DNA of 37,163 bases. Origin: Formivibrio sp. (GTDB taxonomy: Bacteria; Pseudomonadota; Gammaproteobacteria; Burkholderiales; Chitinibacteraceae). A model generated the notes under the pieces. It was not told the DNA's origin and did not search any database. It saw only the letters and a list, made by a program, of their open reading frames with translations. Shown here in pieces: positions 24,987 to 34,644 of this stretch; within the stretch, counting starts at the first letter, position 1, and every line of letters starts with the position of its first letter. Location: NCBI GenBank assembly GCA_031291275.1, contig JARLJJ010000632.1:1-37163 (forward strand). The letters are read 5' to 3'. The position numbers and the translations under genes were made by a program.

Positions 24987-25739
24987 ATGAGTCCCGCACT
25001 GATTCGCATCGAAAACCTGCGCTGCGGCTATGGCGAGCGCATTGTGCTCGACCAGATCAATTTCGAGGTCTTTGCCGGCGAAGTCGTGGCCATTCTTGGC
25101 GGTTCGGGCTGCGGAAAATCCACGCTGATGAAACACATGATCGGCCTTTATGACCCAATGTCTGGCCGCGTCGAGATTGGAGGTGACGATCTCGCCAGTG
25201 CAAGTGGGGCGTTGCGCGAACGCATCCTTCGACGCTTTGGCGTCATGTATCAATCCGGCGCCTTGTTTGGTTCGATGACCGTGCTCGATAACGTGCGCCT
25301 GCCGCTGGAAAGCTTCAGCAATCTGGATGACGAGTCCATCGAACTGGTTGCACGACTCAAGCTCAGGCTGGTCGGGCTTGAAGACTTCGCCAGTTTTTTA
25401 CCGTCCGAGCTCTCCGGTGGCATGCAGAAACGTGCCGCCATCGCCCGGGCCATGTCGCTGGATCCGGCGATCCTGTTCCTGGACGAACCGTCAGCCGGAC
25501 TGGATCCGGTCACCTCGGCCGAACTGGATGCCCTGATCCGTCGCCTGACCGAAATCCAAGGCATGACCATAGTGGTCGTGACCCACGAACTTGCCAGCAT
25601 CAACGCCATCGCCGACCGTGCCGTGATGCTGGACCGCGATGCAAAAGGCATCATTGCCATCGGCTCCCCGGCTGAACTTGCCCGGCATGAAGACATCCGG
25701 GTACGCCGTTTTTTCCTGCGCGAGGCAGAAACGCCATGA
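24987..25739 (+). CDS. MlaF-like ATP-binding protein of the MCE transporter
   Basis: ABC ATPase driving lipid movement through the MlaE-type permease encoded just before it. It has 250 aa. Walker A GGSGCGKSTL has K44; the ABC signature is LSGGMQKRAAIARA; Walker B with catalytic Glu is AILFLDEPSAGLDP; the switch His is in VVVTHELAS. The stretch GVMYQSGALFGSMTVLDNVRLPL is typical of MlaF. The stop overlaps the next start by four bases (ATGA). Confidence 0.94.
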   Translation: MSPALIRIENLRCGYGERIVLDQINFEVFAGEVVAILGGSGCGKSTLMKHMIGLYDPMSGRVEIGGDDLASASGALRERILRRFGVMYQSGALFGSMTVLDNVRLPLESFSNLDDESIELVARLKLRLVGLEDFASFLPSELSGGMQKRAAIARAMSLDPAILFLDEPSAGLDPVTSAELDALIRRLTEIQGMTIVVVTHELASINAIADRAVMLDRDAKGIIAIGSPAELARHEDIRVRRFFLREAETP

Positions 25740-26782
25740 GCGAACAAAAAAAGCATTTCAAACTAGGTTTATTTGTTCTGGTCGCCCTCTTGATCGGCCT
25801 GGGTTTGTTACTCACCTTGGGCGCCGGCAAATGGTTTGCCACCAATGTGAAGCTGGAAACCTACTTTGATGAATCGGTACAGGGCATCGATATTGGATCC
25901 AAAATTCGCTATCGGGGCGTTGTTGTGGGGGAAGTCAGCGATATCGGGTTTACTTATGCCCGTTATGAACAGGACAAACCCCCCACCCAGCGCTACCAGT
26001 ACGTGATGGTTACCGCCAAGGTGCAAACCGCGCTGTTCGGTGGCAAAAGCATCGCATTTCCCGACCAGGCCACGCTCGACCACGAAGCCAAACGCGGCCT
26101 GCGTATCAAACTCACGCCGCAAGGACTGACCGGCACCAGCTATCTGGAAATCGATTTCACCGATCCAGCAGAAAACCCGCCGTTACCGATCAATTGGCAA
26201 CCCGATAATTTGTACATTCCGACCGCAAGAAGCACGGTCAAACAGTTTCTTGACGGCGCCCAGGATGCCATGACGCGCCTGCAACGCATCAACCTCGAAG
26301 GCACGATTAACAACCTCAATCGCCTGCTGGAAACCACCGAGAAAAAAATCGATGCACTGCCGGTTGAGCGTATCGGTAAGAATCTCGATCAATTTTCCAA
26401 CGAACTCGCCCAGGCACATGTGGGCCGAGTCGCCAGCGAGGCAGCGTCCTTGCTGGCCGAAGCACGCGAAAGCAATCAACAACTGAAGAAACTGTTGTCC
26501 GACCCGGCACTCGCCTCGGCACCGGCCGATCTGGCCATTTCCGCCCGACGCGCGCGCGAGTTGCTGGAAAATCCGCAGCTCACTCAAGCCATCAGCCGGC
26601 TCAACCAATCGCTAGGCCGGGTTGATAACCTGCTCGCCAGCCGCGATCAGGGCATGGCCACTCTGATCGACAACTTGAACGACATCAGCGAAAACCTGAA
26701 AACACTCTCTGAATCCGCCCAGCGCCATCCTGCCGGACTGCTGTTCGGTGCGCCCCCTAAACCTTACGAGCCGCCACGATGA
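25736..26782 (+). CDS. MCE (MlaD-like) domain protein
   Basis: Periplasmic lipid-binding subunit anchored in the inner membrane; MCE domains form hexameric rings around a hydrophobic pore. It has 348 aa. One N-terminal transmembrane helix (about residues 8-30, FKLGLFVLVALLIGLGLLL) precedes the MCE domain (about 38-145), with YFDESVQGIDIGSKIRYRG and the late LTPQGLTGTSYLEIDF. A long helical C-terminal region (about 175-335, rich in A, L, N and R) follows, longer than in MlaD and more like the extended MCE proteins that span toward the outer membrane. It overlaps the lipoprotein gene by four bases. Confidence 0.92.
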   Translation: MSEQKKHFKLGLFVLVALLIGLGLLLTLGAGKWFATNVKLETYFDESVQGIDIGSKIRYRGVVVGEVSDIGFTYARYEQDKPPTQRYQYVMVTAKVQTALFGGKSIAFPDQATLDHEAKRGLRIKLTPQGLTGTSYLEIDFTDPAENPPLPINWQPDNLYIPTARSTVKQFLDGAQDAMTRLQRINLEGTINNLNRLLETTEKKIDALPVERIGKNLDQFSNELAQAHVGRVASEAASLLAEARESNQQLKKLLSDPALASAPADLAISARRARELLENPQLTQAISRLNQSLGRVDNLLASRDQGMATLIDNLNDISENLKTLSESAQRHPAGLLFGAPPKPYEPPR

Positions 26783-27375
26783 TCAAACTGCTTCGTACCT
26801 TCTCTATTGCTGCCGCACTGTTGCTGGCGGCCTGCAGCCTGCAATCGGCTGCGCCGGAAAAAACCACTTACCAGTTTGGCGCCAGCCGGCCACCGCAGGC
26901 AGCCGTGACCAACACCCGCTTCGGCATCTTGCGCGTGGCGGATTTTCGCGCGGATCAAGCGAACCGTACCAGCAGCCTGCTCTATCGGGAAACCGATCAG
27001 CGCTTTGTGGCTGATCCCTATCAACTCTTCATCGCCCCCCCGGCTACCTTGCTCACCGAGCGCAGCCGTACCTGGCTCGCCAGCAGCGGTTTATTCCGCA
27101 GTGTATTGCCAAGCGGCGCACTGTTGACTGCCGATACCACTCTGGAGGGAGAATTGGTTGAGTTGTATGCCGATGTGCGCGACCCGAAACATCCGGCCGC
27201 CGTGCTGAGCCTGCGCGCCTGGCTGGTCAATGCCAAAGGCACTGCAGACATGCCGCAATGGCGCTTCAGTCAACGCGTTCCCCTTGTTAATGCCGATGCG
27301 GGTACAGTGGTGGCAGGCTTCGATCAGGCATTGTCGGCAGCACTGACCGACCTGGAAAAAGCATTGAATCAGTAA
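26779..27375 (+). CDS. PqiC-like ABC-type transport auxiliary lipoprotein
   Basis: Outer-membrane lipoprotein that accompanies MCE transporters (ABC_trans_aux / DUF330 family, as PqiC with PqiAB). It has 198 aa. The lipobox LAAC gives lipidated Cys19, with Ser at +2 predicting outer membrane sorting. The mature part has YQFGASRPPQ, FGILRVADFRAD, DPYQLFIAPPATLLTERSRTWL and TTLEGELVELYADVRD, the pattern of this family. It closes the four-gene MCE set, 62 bases before fliA. The gap contains a short GGAG-TTTT-CTCC hairpin but no clear terminator. Confidence 0.88.
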   Translation: MIKLLRTFSIAAALLLAACSLQSAAPEKTTYQFGASRPPQAAVTNTRFGILRVADFRADQANRTSSLLYRETDQRFVADPYQLFIAPPATLLTERSRTWLASSGLFRSVLPSGALLTADTTLEGELVELYADVRDPKHPAAVLSLRAWLVNAKGTADMPQWRFSQRVPLVNADAGTVVAGFDQALSAALTDLEKALNQ

Positions 27376-27437
27376 CGGTAATTGGGAGTTTTCTCCTTCT
27401 CAGCTAAACTGCACGGCATTCATCAATCAGGTTCACC

Positions 27438-28181
27438 ATGGCCAGCCCGCGTGCTCTCTCCCTTTATCAGGCAACCCAATCCGTCAGCGAAGAAGATCGC
27501 GTGGCCGAGCACATGCCTTTGGTGCGTCGTCTGGCCTACCATCTGATCGGTCGGCTGCCGGCCAGCGTGGACGTGGATGACCTGATCCAGGTAGGCATGA
27601 TCGGCCTGATGGAAGCGGCACGCAGTTTCGATGTCAGCGCCGGGGTTCAGTTTGAAACCTTTGCCAGCCAGCGTATCCGCGGCGCCATGCTCGACGAACT
27701 GCGCGGCTCGGACTGGTTGCCACGGCAAGCACGGCGCAATATGCGGGAAATCGAAGTGGCACTGCGTAAACTCGAACATGCCCTCGGCCGCCCGCCGTCC
27801 GAAAGCGAAGTCGCCGGGGCCATGAATGTCACTCTTCCCGAATACCAGCAAATGCTGGGCGATGCTCGTGGTCACCAGCTGGTTCACTATGAAGACTTCG
27901 AACAGGATGATGAAAACGATCAGCTTGACCAGTTTGCCGTGGACCACGGCGCCAACCCTGTCGATATCCTTTCCGACTCCGCGTTTCGCCAGGTCCTGAT
28001 CTCGGGCATCGAAGCGTTGCCGGAGCGTGAAAAACTGCTGATGGCGCTGTATTACGACAAAGAGCTCAACCTCAAGGAAATTGGCGCGGTTCTTGGCGTC
28101 ACCGAATCGCGCGTCAGTCAAATGCACAGTCAGGCCGTTGCACGCCTGCGAGTCAAACTCAAGGATTGGACCAGTAAATAA
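27438..28181 (+). CDS. fliA: Flagellar RNA polymerase sigma factor FliA (sigma-28)
   Basis: Directs transcription of late flagellar and chemotaxis genes; held by FlgM until the hook is complete. It has 247 aa. Region 2 is EHMPLVRRLAYHLIGRLP and DVDDLIQVGMIGLMEAAR; region 3 contains DWLPRQARRNMREIE; the region 4 helix-turn-helix is LNLKEIGAVLGVTESRVSQMHSQA. It overlaps motC by one base (TAATG). In Pseudomonas-type polar flagellates the order is flhA-flhF-fleN-fliA; here the MCE genes are inserted between flhG and fliA. No sigma-28 or sigma-54 promoter is visible directly upstream. Confidence 0.98.
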   Translation: MASPRALSLYQATQSVSEEDRVAEHMPLVRRLAYHLIGRLPASVDVDDLIQVGMIGLMEAARSFDVSAGVQFETFASQRIRGAMLDELRGSDWLPRQARRNMREIEVALRKLEHALGRPPSESEVAGAMNVTLPEYQQMLGDARGHQLVHYEDFEQDDENDQLDQFAVDHGANPVDILSDSAFRQVLISGIEALPEREKLLMALYYDKELNLKEIGAVLGVTESRVSQMHSQAVARLRVKLKDWTSK

Positions 28182-28924
28182 TGGACCGTATCAGTATTAT
28201 CGGCGTCATCCTCGGCCTCGCAGCCATCCTGCTCGGGCAGGTGCTCGAAGGCGGCAGCCTGGGCTCCTTGCTGCAACTGACTGCCTTTCTCATCGTGATC
28301 GGCGGTACGGGAGGTGCTGTGATGCTGCAAAGCCAGCCACGCCACTTTGTGGCCGGTGTGCGTATGGCTGCCTGGGTATTTGTCCCGCCCAAAATGGATT
28401 TTCGTCGCGTCCTGAGCACGCTGCTCAACTGGGGTCAGCATGCCCGGCGCAACGGTCTTTTGGCACTCGAAGCCTATATGCATAGCGAGAAGGATCCCTT
28501 TGTCAAACGCGGGCTCACCATGGTCGTGGATGGCGCCGAGCCGGAAATCCTGCGCCGTGCCATGGAACTCGATATTGAATCCTACGAAGAGCACGCCCGT
28601 GCAGCAGCGCGCATTTGGGAAGCCGCGGGCGGTTACTCTCCCACGTTTGGCATCCTAGGCGCGGTACTCGGCCTGATCCATGTCATGGAAAATCTCTCCG
28701 ACCCGTCCCGCCTCGGAGCCGGTATTGCTGTCGCATTCGTGGCTACCATCTACGGTGTCGGTGCAGCCAACCTGCTTTTTCTACCGATAGCCAACAAGCT
28801 CAAGTACTACATCGCCATGGAATGCCGGAGGCGAGAAATGCTGGTCGAGGGCTTGTACTCCATCGCAAACGGTGAAAATCCGCGCCTGCTGGAGAATAAA
28901 CTCGCGGGGTATCTGCACAGCTAA
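28181..28924 (+). CDS. motC: MotA-family stator protein (MotC-type)
   Basis: Proton-channel stator subunit of the flagellar motor. It has 247 aa, the length of MotC rather than the longer MotA. Four transmembrane helices are seen: about residues 4-20, 30-50, 146-168 and 178-205. The two conserved prolines are in GGYSPTFGILGAVLGLI and NLLFLPIANKLKYY. The cytoplasmic loop carries YMHSEKDPFVKRGLTMVVDG. Its position after fliA resembles Pseudomonas, where motC is followed by motD. Here no motD follows: a convergent MFS gene ends 46 bases downstream. A MotB-type partner must come from elsewhere. Confidence 0.92.
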   Translation: MDRISIIGVILGLAAILLGQVLEGGSLGSLLQLTAFLIVIGGTGGAVMLQSQPRHFVAGVRMAAWVFVPPKMDFRRVLSTLLNWGQHARRNGLLALEAYMHSEKDPFVKRGLTMVVDGAEPEILRRAMELDIESYEEHARAAARIWEAAGGYSPTFGILGAVLGLIHVMENLSDPSRLGAGIAVAFVATIYGVGAANLLFLPIANKLKYYIAMECRRREMLVEGLYSIANGENPRLLENKLAGYLHS

Positions 28925-28970
28925 GGGGTCGATGGAGAGATCGGTCACGCCGACTGAAAGTGCCATGACG

Positions 28971-30542
28971 CTATTCCAAGCTACACAGCTCCCGATTCTC
29001 CAATGGCAACGTCGGCAACTTCCAACCGATAATCGCCCCGATCGACGCCAGTGCCATCCCGATCAGCAAGGCATGGTGCACACCGGACATCAGTCCCTCG
29101 CGGGCGATATCCAGCAGAGGAAGAGGATCAATACCCATCGGCTTCAAGGCCGTAGCAAAGGCCGCCTGATCCGATTCCCGAACCAGCACTTGCGGATTCG
29201 CCAGCAAGGCACGCGCAGCTTCCGTACCTTTTTGCGGTAGAGCTTTGGCTACGGCAGTGGCATAGCTGGCATTGACCAGCAATGCAGTCAAACTCGCGGC
29301 GAGCATGCTGCCAAAAGTGCGGGTGGTATTGACCAGTGCTGCACCGGCCCCCACGTCGCTTCGGTCCACGGCCGATTGCATCTGCAAATTGAGATTGGGA
29401 AACTGGAAACCAAAGCTCAGCCCGCATAGACCCAATACGATCAGCATCTGACTGGTAGGCGTCTCGGCCGTCAGTCGGGTAGCCAGATAGCACCCCAGCA
29501 CCAGACACAGCATCCCGCATGAAAGCAACTTGTGCCCCCAGCGGATACGCGACAACAAGCGCCCGTTGATCAAACTGCCAACCGGCATGCCTAGCGCCAG
29601 CGGCGTCAGCAGCAAACCAGCAGAGCGGGGTGAATAGCCGAATCCGCCTTGCAACAGCAGCGGCACGTAAAACACCAGCATGAACAGCACGCTGCCGCAG
29701 AGAAATGCCAATACGATCAGCCGTTGCGCAGCCGCCAGCCTTAATACGCGCGGCGGGAAAATAGGGGCGGAAACATGCTGCAAGCGCCAGCCAAACCAAC
29801 CACCGGCCGCCGCCCCCGCCGTCAGCAACGACCAGAATGCCAGTGAACCGTAGCCAAGCGTGCTGCCATCTTCCAGCACCAGCATCAAGACACTCAGCGC
29901 CGTCGCCATCAGCAAGGCATCCAGCCAATCGATGCGCTCATTACCCTGCCGGTGTCCTGGGAAACTGGGCAGAAAACGCACCACGACCCAAGCCGCCGCG
30001 AGACCAACCGGCAAATTGACAAAGAATACGCTGCGCCAGCCCCAGTGTTCCGTCATGACACCGCCCAGCATCGGTCCAACCGCATTGGCAATGCCGAAGG
30101 TCGTGGTCACCATCGCCATCCAAGTAATGCGCCGCGCCGTATCGGGAAAGAGATCGGTAATCGAAGCGAAGGTTGTTCCCATCACCATGCCGCCGCCAAT
30201 ACCTTGCAAGGCACGAGCAATCACCAGTTCCGGCATGTTTTGCGCGACCCCGCAAAGCACGGAAGCCAGGGTAAACGAAGCAATTGCACCCAGCACAAAC
30301 GGCTTGCGTCCATAAAGATCGCCCAGTTTTCCGGTCAACGGCAAAAAGATGGCAGATGTCAGCAGATAGACTGAACCTACCCAACTGTAGTAGCTGAAAC
30401 CCTGCAAATCGGAGACTATTTTAGGTAGTGCAGTGCCCACGACGGTCTGATCCAGTGCCGTGAGCGTCACGACCAGACAAATCCCCAGCATGGCCAAAAA
30501 CGCTCGCTTCCCGCCCAACTGCTCATGCCCTGCGCTTTGCAT
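28971..30542 (-). CDS. DHA2-family MFS drug:H+ antiporter (14-TM)
   Basis: Putative multidrug exporter. It has 523 aa with about 14 hydrophobic segments. Motif D1 is [19 protein letters not shown] after helix 1; motif A is [11 protein letters not shown]; motif B is [11 protein letters not shown]; motif C is [21 protein letters not shown]. These place it with the EmrB/QacA/MDR-type group. The substrate cannot be told. No EmrA-like membrane fusion gene and no local regulator are adjacent, so it may act alone across the inner membrane. It is convergent with motC and divergent from ftsK. Confidence 0.9.
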   Translation of the reverse strand: MQSAGHEQLGGKRAFLAMLGICLVVTLTALDQTVVGTALPKIVSDLQGFSYYSWVGSVYLLTSAIFLPLTGKLGDLYGRKPFVLGAIASFTLASVLCGVAQNMPELVIARALQGIGGGMVMGTTFASITDLFPDTARRITWMAMVTTTFGIANAVGPMLGGVMTEHWGWRSVFFVNLPVGLAAAWVVVRFLPSFPGHRQGNERIDWLDALLMATALSVLMLVLEDGSTLGYGSLAFWSLLTAGAAAGGWFGWRLQHVSAPIFPPRVLRLAAAQRLIVLAFLCGSVLFMLVFYVPLLLQGGFGYSPRSAGLLLTPLALGMPVGSLINGRLLSRIRWGHKLLSCGMLCLVLGCYLATRLTAETPTSQMLIVLGLCGLSFGFQFPNLNLQMQSAVDRSDVGAGAALVNTTRTFGSMLAASLTALLVNASYATAVAKALPQKGTEAARALLANPQVLVRESDQAAFATALKPMGIDPLPLLDIAREGLMSGVHHALLIGMALASIGAIIGWKLPTLPLENRELCSLE

Positions 30543-30666
30543 TACGACATCCCACAGATAAAGAAATGATTTTACGGGACAAGGTGCATGCCGTCTTGCA
30601 ACATCCAGCCGATGGTAAACATCACACGTCCGCTGAACGATTCTCCTCGTGCGGCCCGGTCGCCGT

Positions 30667-30672
30667 TATAAT
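30667..30672 (+). promoter_or_regulatory. Candidate -10 box of ftsK
   Basis: TATAAT, 32 bases before the ftsK ATG at 30704; no good -35 hexamer at the right distance. It lies in the 161-base divergent gap with the MFS gene, which otherwise shows nothing recognisable. Confidence 0.4.
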
Positions 30673-30703
30673 CGTGGAAACAACTCGGCTGACCATTGCT
30701 TAC

Positions 30704-33073
30704 ATGGCTATCATTCGCAAGAAAAACGTTCCCAATGTATCAAGTCGCGCAGCACTCCCGCCGCAACTCGCCAACCTGTTGCGCGAGTCCTGGTGGCTAG
30801 TGCTGGTTGCCGCAGCAATCTATCTTGTGCTGGCACTATCTACATATCACGCAACCGATCCAAGCTGGTCCCACAGTGCAACACGCGGCATCATTCATAA
30901 TCGAGGCGGCGTATTTGGCGCAGTCCTTGCCGATGTCCTGCTTTACCTTTTCGGGCTTTCCGCCTGGTGGTGGGTAGGATTTTGCTTCGGTGCGATCCTG
31001 TGGGGCTATCGGCGCATCGACCGGGTGACAGAAAGCTCGCGGCCTGTGGTCTTGTTCGCCTGCGCTGGATTTATCATTTTGATTTTATCCAGTAGTAGTT
31101 TCGAAGCCTTGCGTTTGCATAGCCTGCACACCAGCTTACCTCTAGCACCTGGCGGCATGCTGGGCTTGGCACTCGGCGGGTGGCTGCTTGGGCTCCTGGG
31201 ATTCGCAGGTGCCACCTTGGCCCTGATCTTGGCATTCTGTCTCGGCCTATCGCTATTCGCCGGTTTATCTTGGCTGGATGTAATGGAGCAGACTGGCGAC
31301 ATCCTGGAAAACACCTTTTTGCGGCTACGTGACACAGCACTTGCCGCCAATGACCGCCGTATCGGTCGGCAAGCAGCCGAAGTCCGGACTGAGCGCGTCA
31401 GCGTAGAAAAGAAAAAACAGGACGACAAGCCTCCCATCCGCATCGAACCGCAGCAGATGGAAGTCCCTGTCGCCAAATCGATTGCCAAAGCCATCGAAAA
31501 GCAGGCCGAGGAAGATAAAAAGAAAGCCGCGCAACCCACCCTGTTCGACTTCGTGGATTTTCCGACCCCGAGCAACGGCAATAGTATGCAGCCTCCAATC
31601 AGCTTGCTGGCCCCGCCGCCGATCGCGCAGGAAACCATCAGCCTGGAAACCCTCGAATACACCTCGCGCCTGATCGAGAAAAAGCTGGCCAACTTCAATG
31701 TCGAAGTCAAAGTCATCGCCGCCTACCCCGGTCCGGTGATTACCCGTTACGAAATCGAACCGGCAGTGGGCGTCAAGGGTGCGCAGATCGTCAACCTGAT
31801 GAAAGATCTGGCCCGTGCACTGGGCCTGATTTCGATCCGCGTAGTAGAGACCATCCCCGGCAAGACCTGCATGGGGCTGGAATTACCCAACCCAACGCGC
31901 CAGACGATTCGCCTGTCCGAAATCCTGTCATCCGAGGCCTATCACCAGCAGCACTCGAAACTGACCATCGCCCTCGGCAAAGACATCACCGGCCGCCCCA
32001 TCGTTACCGATCTGGCTCGCGCACCTCACCTCTTGGTCGCCGGCACAACGGGCTCGGGCAAATCGGTCGGCGTTAACGCCATGATTCTGTCGCTGCTCTA
32101 CAAGGCAACACCGGAAGAAGTGCGCTTCATCATGGTCGATCCCAAGATGCTGGAGCTCTCCGTCTACGATGGCATCCCGCACTTGCTTGCTCCCGTGGTC
32201 ACCGATATGAAACTGGCTGCCAACGCGCTCAACTGGTGTGTGGCGGAAATGGAACGACGCTACCGCCTGATGAGCACCTTTGGCGTGCGTAACTTGGCCG
32301 GCTTCAACCAAAAAGTGAAAGAAGCCGAGAAAGCCGAGAAGCACCTCACCAACCCGTTCAGCCTGACACCGGAGACGCCGGAACGACTGGAAACTCTGCC
32401 GCAGATCGTCGTGGTTGTTGATGAATTTGCCGACCTGATGATGGTCGCCGGCAAGAAGATCGAAGAGCTCATTGCCCGCCTGGCCCAGAAAGCCCGCGCG
32501 GCCGGCATTCACCTGATTTTGGCCACTCAGCGCCCATCCGTGGATGTCATTACCGGCTTGATCAAGGCAAATATCCCCACGCGCTTGGCCTTCCAGGTTT
32601 CCAGCAAGATCGACAGCCGCACGATCCTCGACCAGATGGGCGCCGAAGCGCTGCTCGGCCAGGGCGACATGCTGTTCATGCCACCGGGCAGCGGTTATCC
32701 CTTGCGCGTGCATGGCGCCTTCGTGGCCGACGAAGAGGTCCATAAAGTCGCCGAATACCTCAAGCAGCAGGGTGAACCCAATTACATTGATGGCATCATC
32801 AACGGCGGCTTCGAAGCAGAATCCGCCGGTGGCAGCGGCTTGCCGTGGGAAACCTCAGGCAACGGGGGAGAGGAAGCGGATGTACTGTATGACGAAGCGG
32901 TGGCCTTTGTGCTTAAATCGCGTCGCGCCTCGATCTCCGCCGTTCAACGCCAGTTGCGTATCGGCTATAACCGTGCTGCGCGACTGATCGAGCAGATGGA
33001 AAACGCCGGATTGGTTAGTTCGATGGAAACCAATGGCAACCGTACTGTGCTGGTTCCACCACAGTCAGAATAG
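30704..33073 (+). CDS. ftsK: DNA translocase FtsK
   Basis: Septum-anchored hexameric motor that clears chromosome termini and activates XerCD at dif. It has 789 aa from ATG at 30704, where MAIIRKKN begins; the frame stays open further upstream without similarity. Four to five N-terminal transmembrane helices end near residue 190. A short charged linker (about 195-300) follows, much shorter than in E. coli. The motor has Walker A GTTGSGKS at residues 447-454 and Walker [15 protein letters not shown]. The C-terminal gamma winged helix ([20 protein letters not shown]) recognises KOPS. Divergent from the MFS gene. Confidence 0.97.
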   Translation: MAIIRKKNVPNVSSRAALPPQLANLLRESWWLVLVAAAIYLVLALSTYHATDPSWSHSATRGIIHNRGGVFGAVLADVLLYLFGLSAWWWVGFCFGAILWGYRRIDRVTESSRPVVLFACAGFIILILSSSSFEALRLHSLHTSLPLAPGGMLGLALGGWLLGLLGFAGATLALILAFCLGLSLFAGLSWLDVMEQTGDILENTFLRLRDTALAANDRRIGRQAAEVRTERVSVEKKKQDDKPPIRIEPQQMEVPVAKSIAKAIEKQAEEDKKKAAQPTLFDFVDFPTPSNGNSMQPPISLLAPPPIAQETISLETLEYTSRLIEKKLANFNVEVKVIAAYPGPVITRYEIEPAVGVKGAQIVNLMKDLARALGLISIRVVETIPGKTCMGLELPNPTRQTIRLSEILSSEAYHQQHSKLTIALGKDITGRPIVTDLARAPHLLVAGTTGSGKSVGVNAMILSLLYKATPEEVRFIMVDPKMLELSVYDGIPHLLAPVVTDMKLAANALNWCVAEMERRYRLMSTFGVRNLAGFNQKVKEAEKAEKHLTNPFSLTPETPERLETLPQIVVVVDEFADLMMVAGKKIEELIARLAQKARAAGIHLILATQRPSVDVITGLIKANIPTRLAFQVSSKIDSRTILDQMGAEALLGQGDMLFMPPGSGYPLRVHGAFVADEEVHKVAEYLKQQGEPNYIDGIINGGFEAESAGGSGLPWETSGNGGEEADVLYDEAVAFVLKSRRASISAVQRQLRIGYNRAARLIEQMENAGLVSSMETNGNRTVLVPPQSE

Positions 33074-33090
33074 GAAATCACAACCTTTTC

Positions 33091-33120
33091 TTGAACAGTT
33101 GGCGTTTTATATGTTATAAA
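33091..33120 (+). promoter_or_regulatory. Sigma-70 promoter of rpmB-rpmG
   Basis: TTGAAC (33091-33096) and TATAAA (33115-33120) with an 18-base spacer, about 37 bases before the rpmB start and just after the ftsK stop. Confidence 0.65.
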
Positions 33121-33156
33121 TTCGCCCTTTGCAAGAAGTCAGCAGGAAATTTAACT

Positions 33157-33390
33157 ATGGCACGAGTATGCGCAGTCACCGGCAAGCGTCCGGTATCCGG
33201 GAACAATGTTTCCCACGCCAACAACAAGACCAAGCGTCGTTTCCTCCCGAACCTGCAGTCCCGTCGGTTCTGGGTTGAAAGCGAAAACCGCTTTGTGCGC
33301 CTGCGCGTTTCCAACGCTGCCCTGCGTACTATCGACAAGGTTGGTATCGACGTGGTGCTCGCAGATTTGCGCGCCCGCGGTGAACTCTAA
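33157..33390 (+). CDS. rpmB: 50S ribosomal protein L28
   Basis: Large-subunit ribosomal protein. It has 77 aa, starting [26 protein letters not shown] (typical L28 opening; blocks CAVTGKRP and [13 protein letters not shown]). A further block is [23 protein letters not shown]. The ATG at 33157 is set by AGGAAA upstream and by the fixed length of the family; the in-frame codons upstream to 33091 belong to the promoter region. It is followed by rpmG 16 bases later, a standard pair. Confidence 0.98.
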   Translation: MARVCAVTGKRPVSGNNVSHANNKTKRRFLPNLQSRRFWVESENRFVRLRVSNAALRTIDKVGIDVVLADLRARGEL

Positions 33391-33406
33391 GTAAAGGCCA
33401 GTAATC

Positions 33407-33562
33407 ATGCGTGACAAGATCAAGCTCGAATCCAGTGCAGGCACTGGTCATTTCTACACCACCACCAAGAACAAGCGCACCATGCCGGAAAAGATGGAAA
33501 TCAAGAAATTTGATCCCGTCGTCCGCAAGCATGTGCTGTACAAGGAAACCAAGCTTAAATAA
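33407..33562 (+). CDS. rpmG: 50S ribosomal protein L33
   Basis: Large-subunit ribosomal protein of 51 aa: it begins [20 protein letters not shown], continues with [17 protein letters not shown] and ends KETKLK. There are no cysteines, so it is the zinc-free (C-minus) form; with no C-plus paralogue in view, nothing more can be said about zinc. It is co-transcribed with rpmB and followed by a clear terminator. Confidence 0.97.
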   Translation: MRDKIKLESSAGTGHFYTTTKNKRTMPEKMEIKKFDPVVRKHVLYKETKLK

Positions 33563-33586
33563 GCTGCTTCCGGTGCTGCATACTCG

Positions 33587-33617
33587 AAACCCCGTTGCTG
33601 CAAAGCACGGGGTTTTT
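33587..33617 (+). terminator. Intrinsic terminator after rpmG
   Basis: AAACCCCGT (33587-33595) / ACGGGGTTT (33607-33615), a nine-base stem continuing into TTTTT. It lies 24 bases after the rpmG stop. Confidence 0.9.
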
Positions 33618-33819
33618 ATTTATCCACGCTTTTAACAGCTCATCTGCCGCGTTGAGGAAAAGACAGGACAAAAATAGGGGAAAGGGAGCCTGGACGCTTA
33701 CAATGGCAATATCGACCAGTGAACAAATACACAGGCAATGCCCGCAAAACCAGCTAACATTTCGCCGCCTCGTAAGCGTTGACGATACCCATACATCTTA
33801 TTTCCTACCCGTGGAATCC
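33618..33819 (+). other. Intergenic region before the secreted nuclease, about 200 bases
   Basis: No gene is supported. The nuclease frame is open throughout, including an ATG at 33703, but these codons do not look like protein and would bury the signal peptide. An 8-base inverted repeat ACGCTTAC (33694-33701) / GTAAGCGT (33772-33779) is present, with arms 70 bases apart; it may be chance. TACAAT at 33699-33704 could be a -10 box, without a -35. Confidence 0.5.
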
Positions 33820-34641
33820 ATGAAGCAGATCATTTTGCTGATTGCAATACTGGCATTGCTGTCCACAGAGGCGCTAGCATGGTCCCATCAGGGGCATGCC
33901 ATGATCGCGGATCTTGCCAGTGCAAACCTGACCCCCGCCGCCCGAAATCAGGTGCGAGAATTACTCCGGGGTGATCTGGATGCCAATGGAAATCCATCTG
34001 GTCGTACTACGCTGGCGGAGATATCCTCCTGGCCAGACGAAATTCGCACTCTTGCAAACAACTACACCTTTCGGGGTTGGCACTCGCGCGCCAACCCAGT
34101 ATGCAACGATCGCCTAGGCGCCTGCAAAAATGGGCATTGCGTTGACCAGATCATCATCGACCAGACCGCCATCCTGAAAGACCGCACACAGCCGCAACGC
34201 GCCCGTAACGAAGCCTTGAAATGGATTGTTCACCTGGTTGGCGATCTGCATATGCCGCTGCATTCTGGCAGTAACGGGGACGGTGGTGGCAATATCCCGG
34301 TAACGCTGGTCGGACTTAAATCCGGCAAGAATCCAACCCTGCATGAAGTCTGGGATAACGAGCTTTTACTGCAGGCGCTCAAGCGCGGTCCGATCAGCGT
34401 ACCGGTAGAACCAACCACCACGCTTGCCGCCGATGCACCCACACAATGGATGCTTGAAGCACGAAATATGGCGCGCCATGACGTATATGACCCCCTGCCC
34501 GGCTTTATTTGTGGCAGCAATCCCGCCATACCCATCGTGCTCGACAAGACTTACCAGGAAAAAGCATTTCCAGTTATTCGGGATCAAATTGGCAAAGCCG
34601 CCGCCCGACTGGCACAGTTGCTGAACGAAAGCCTGAGATAA
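33820..34641 (+). CDS. Secreted S1/P1-family nuclease
   Basis: Zinc-dependent nuclease of the S1/P1 (phospholipase C-like) fold, cleaving single-stranded nucleic acid and 3'-nucleotides in characterised members. It has 273 aa. The signal peptide MKQIILLIAILALLSTEALA is cut after Ala20, leaving Trp21 as the new N-terminus; in P1 nuclease the N-terminal Trp is a zinc ligand. Other ligands are visible: WSHQGH, the Asp of SWPDEIR, the His of GWHSRAN, the HLVGDLHMPLH motif and HEVWDNE. A GTG at 33811 would add three residues. It is followed three bases later by another exported hydrolase, so the two form an operon probably aimed at scavenging. Confidence 0.92.
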   Translation: MKQIILLIAILALLSTEALAWSHQGHAMIADLASANLTPAARNQVRELLRGDLDANGNPSGRTTLAEISSWPDEIRTLANNYTFRGWHSRANPVCNDRLGACKNGHCVDQIIIDQTAILKDRTQPQRARNEALKWIVHLVGDLHMPLHSGSNGDGGGNIPVTLVGLKSGKNPTLHEVWDNELLLQALKRGPISVPVEPTTTLAADAPTQWMLEARNMARHDVYDPLPGFICGSNPAIPIVLDKTYQEKAFPVIRDQIGKAAARLAQLLNESLR

Positions 34642-34644
34642 ACC

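Noticed and set aside
28932..29240. Plus-strand frame after motC starting MERSVTPTESAM, with AAGGGG upstream, considered as a motD remnant
   Set aside because: The Shine-Dalgarno spacing is too short, the sequence does not resemble MotB/MotD, and after about 13 codons it is antisense to the end of the MFS gene.
31928..32743. Open frame of 271 codons on the minus strand inside ftsK
   Set aside because: Antisense to the FtsK motor domain; no start signal and no family similarity.
33694..33779. 8-base inverted repeat ACGCTTAC / GTAAGCGT before the nuclease gene considered as a mobile-element end or operator
   Set aside because: Arms are 70 bases apart, with no target duplication and no transposase; chance is likely.
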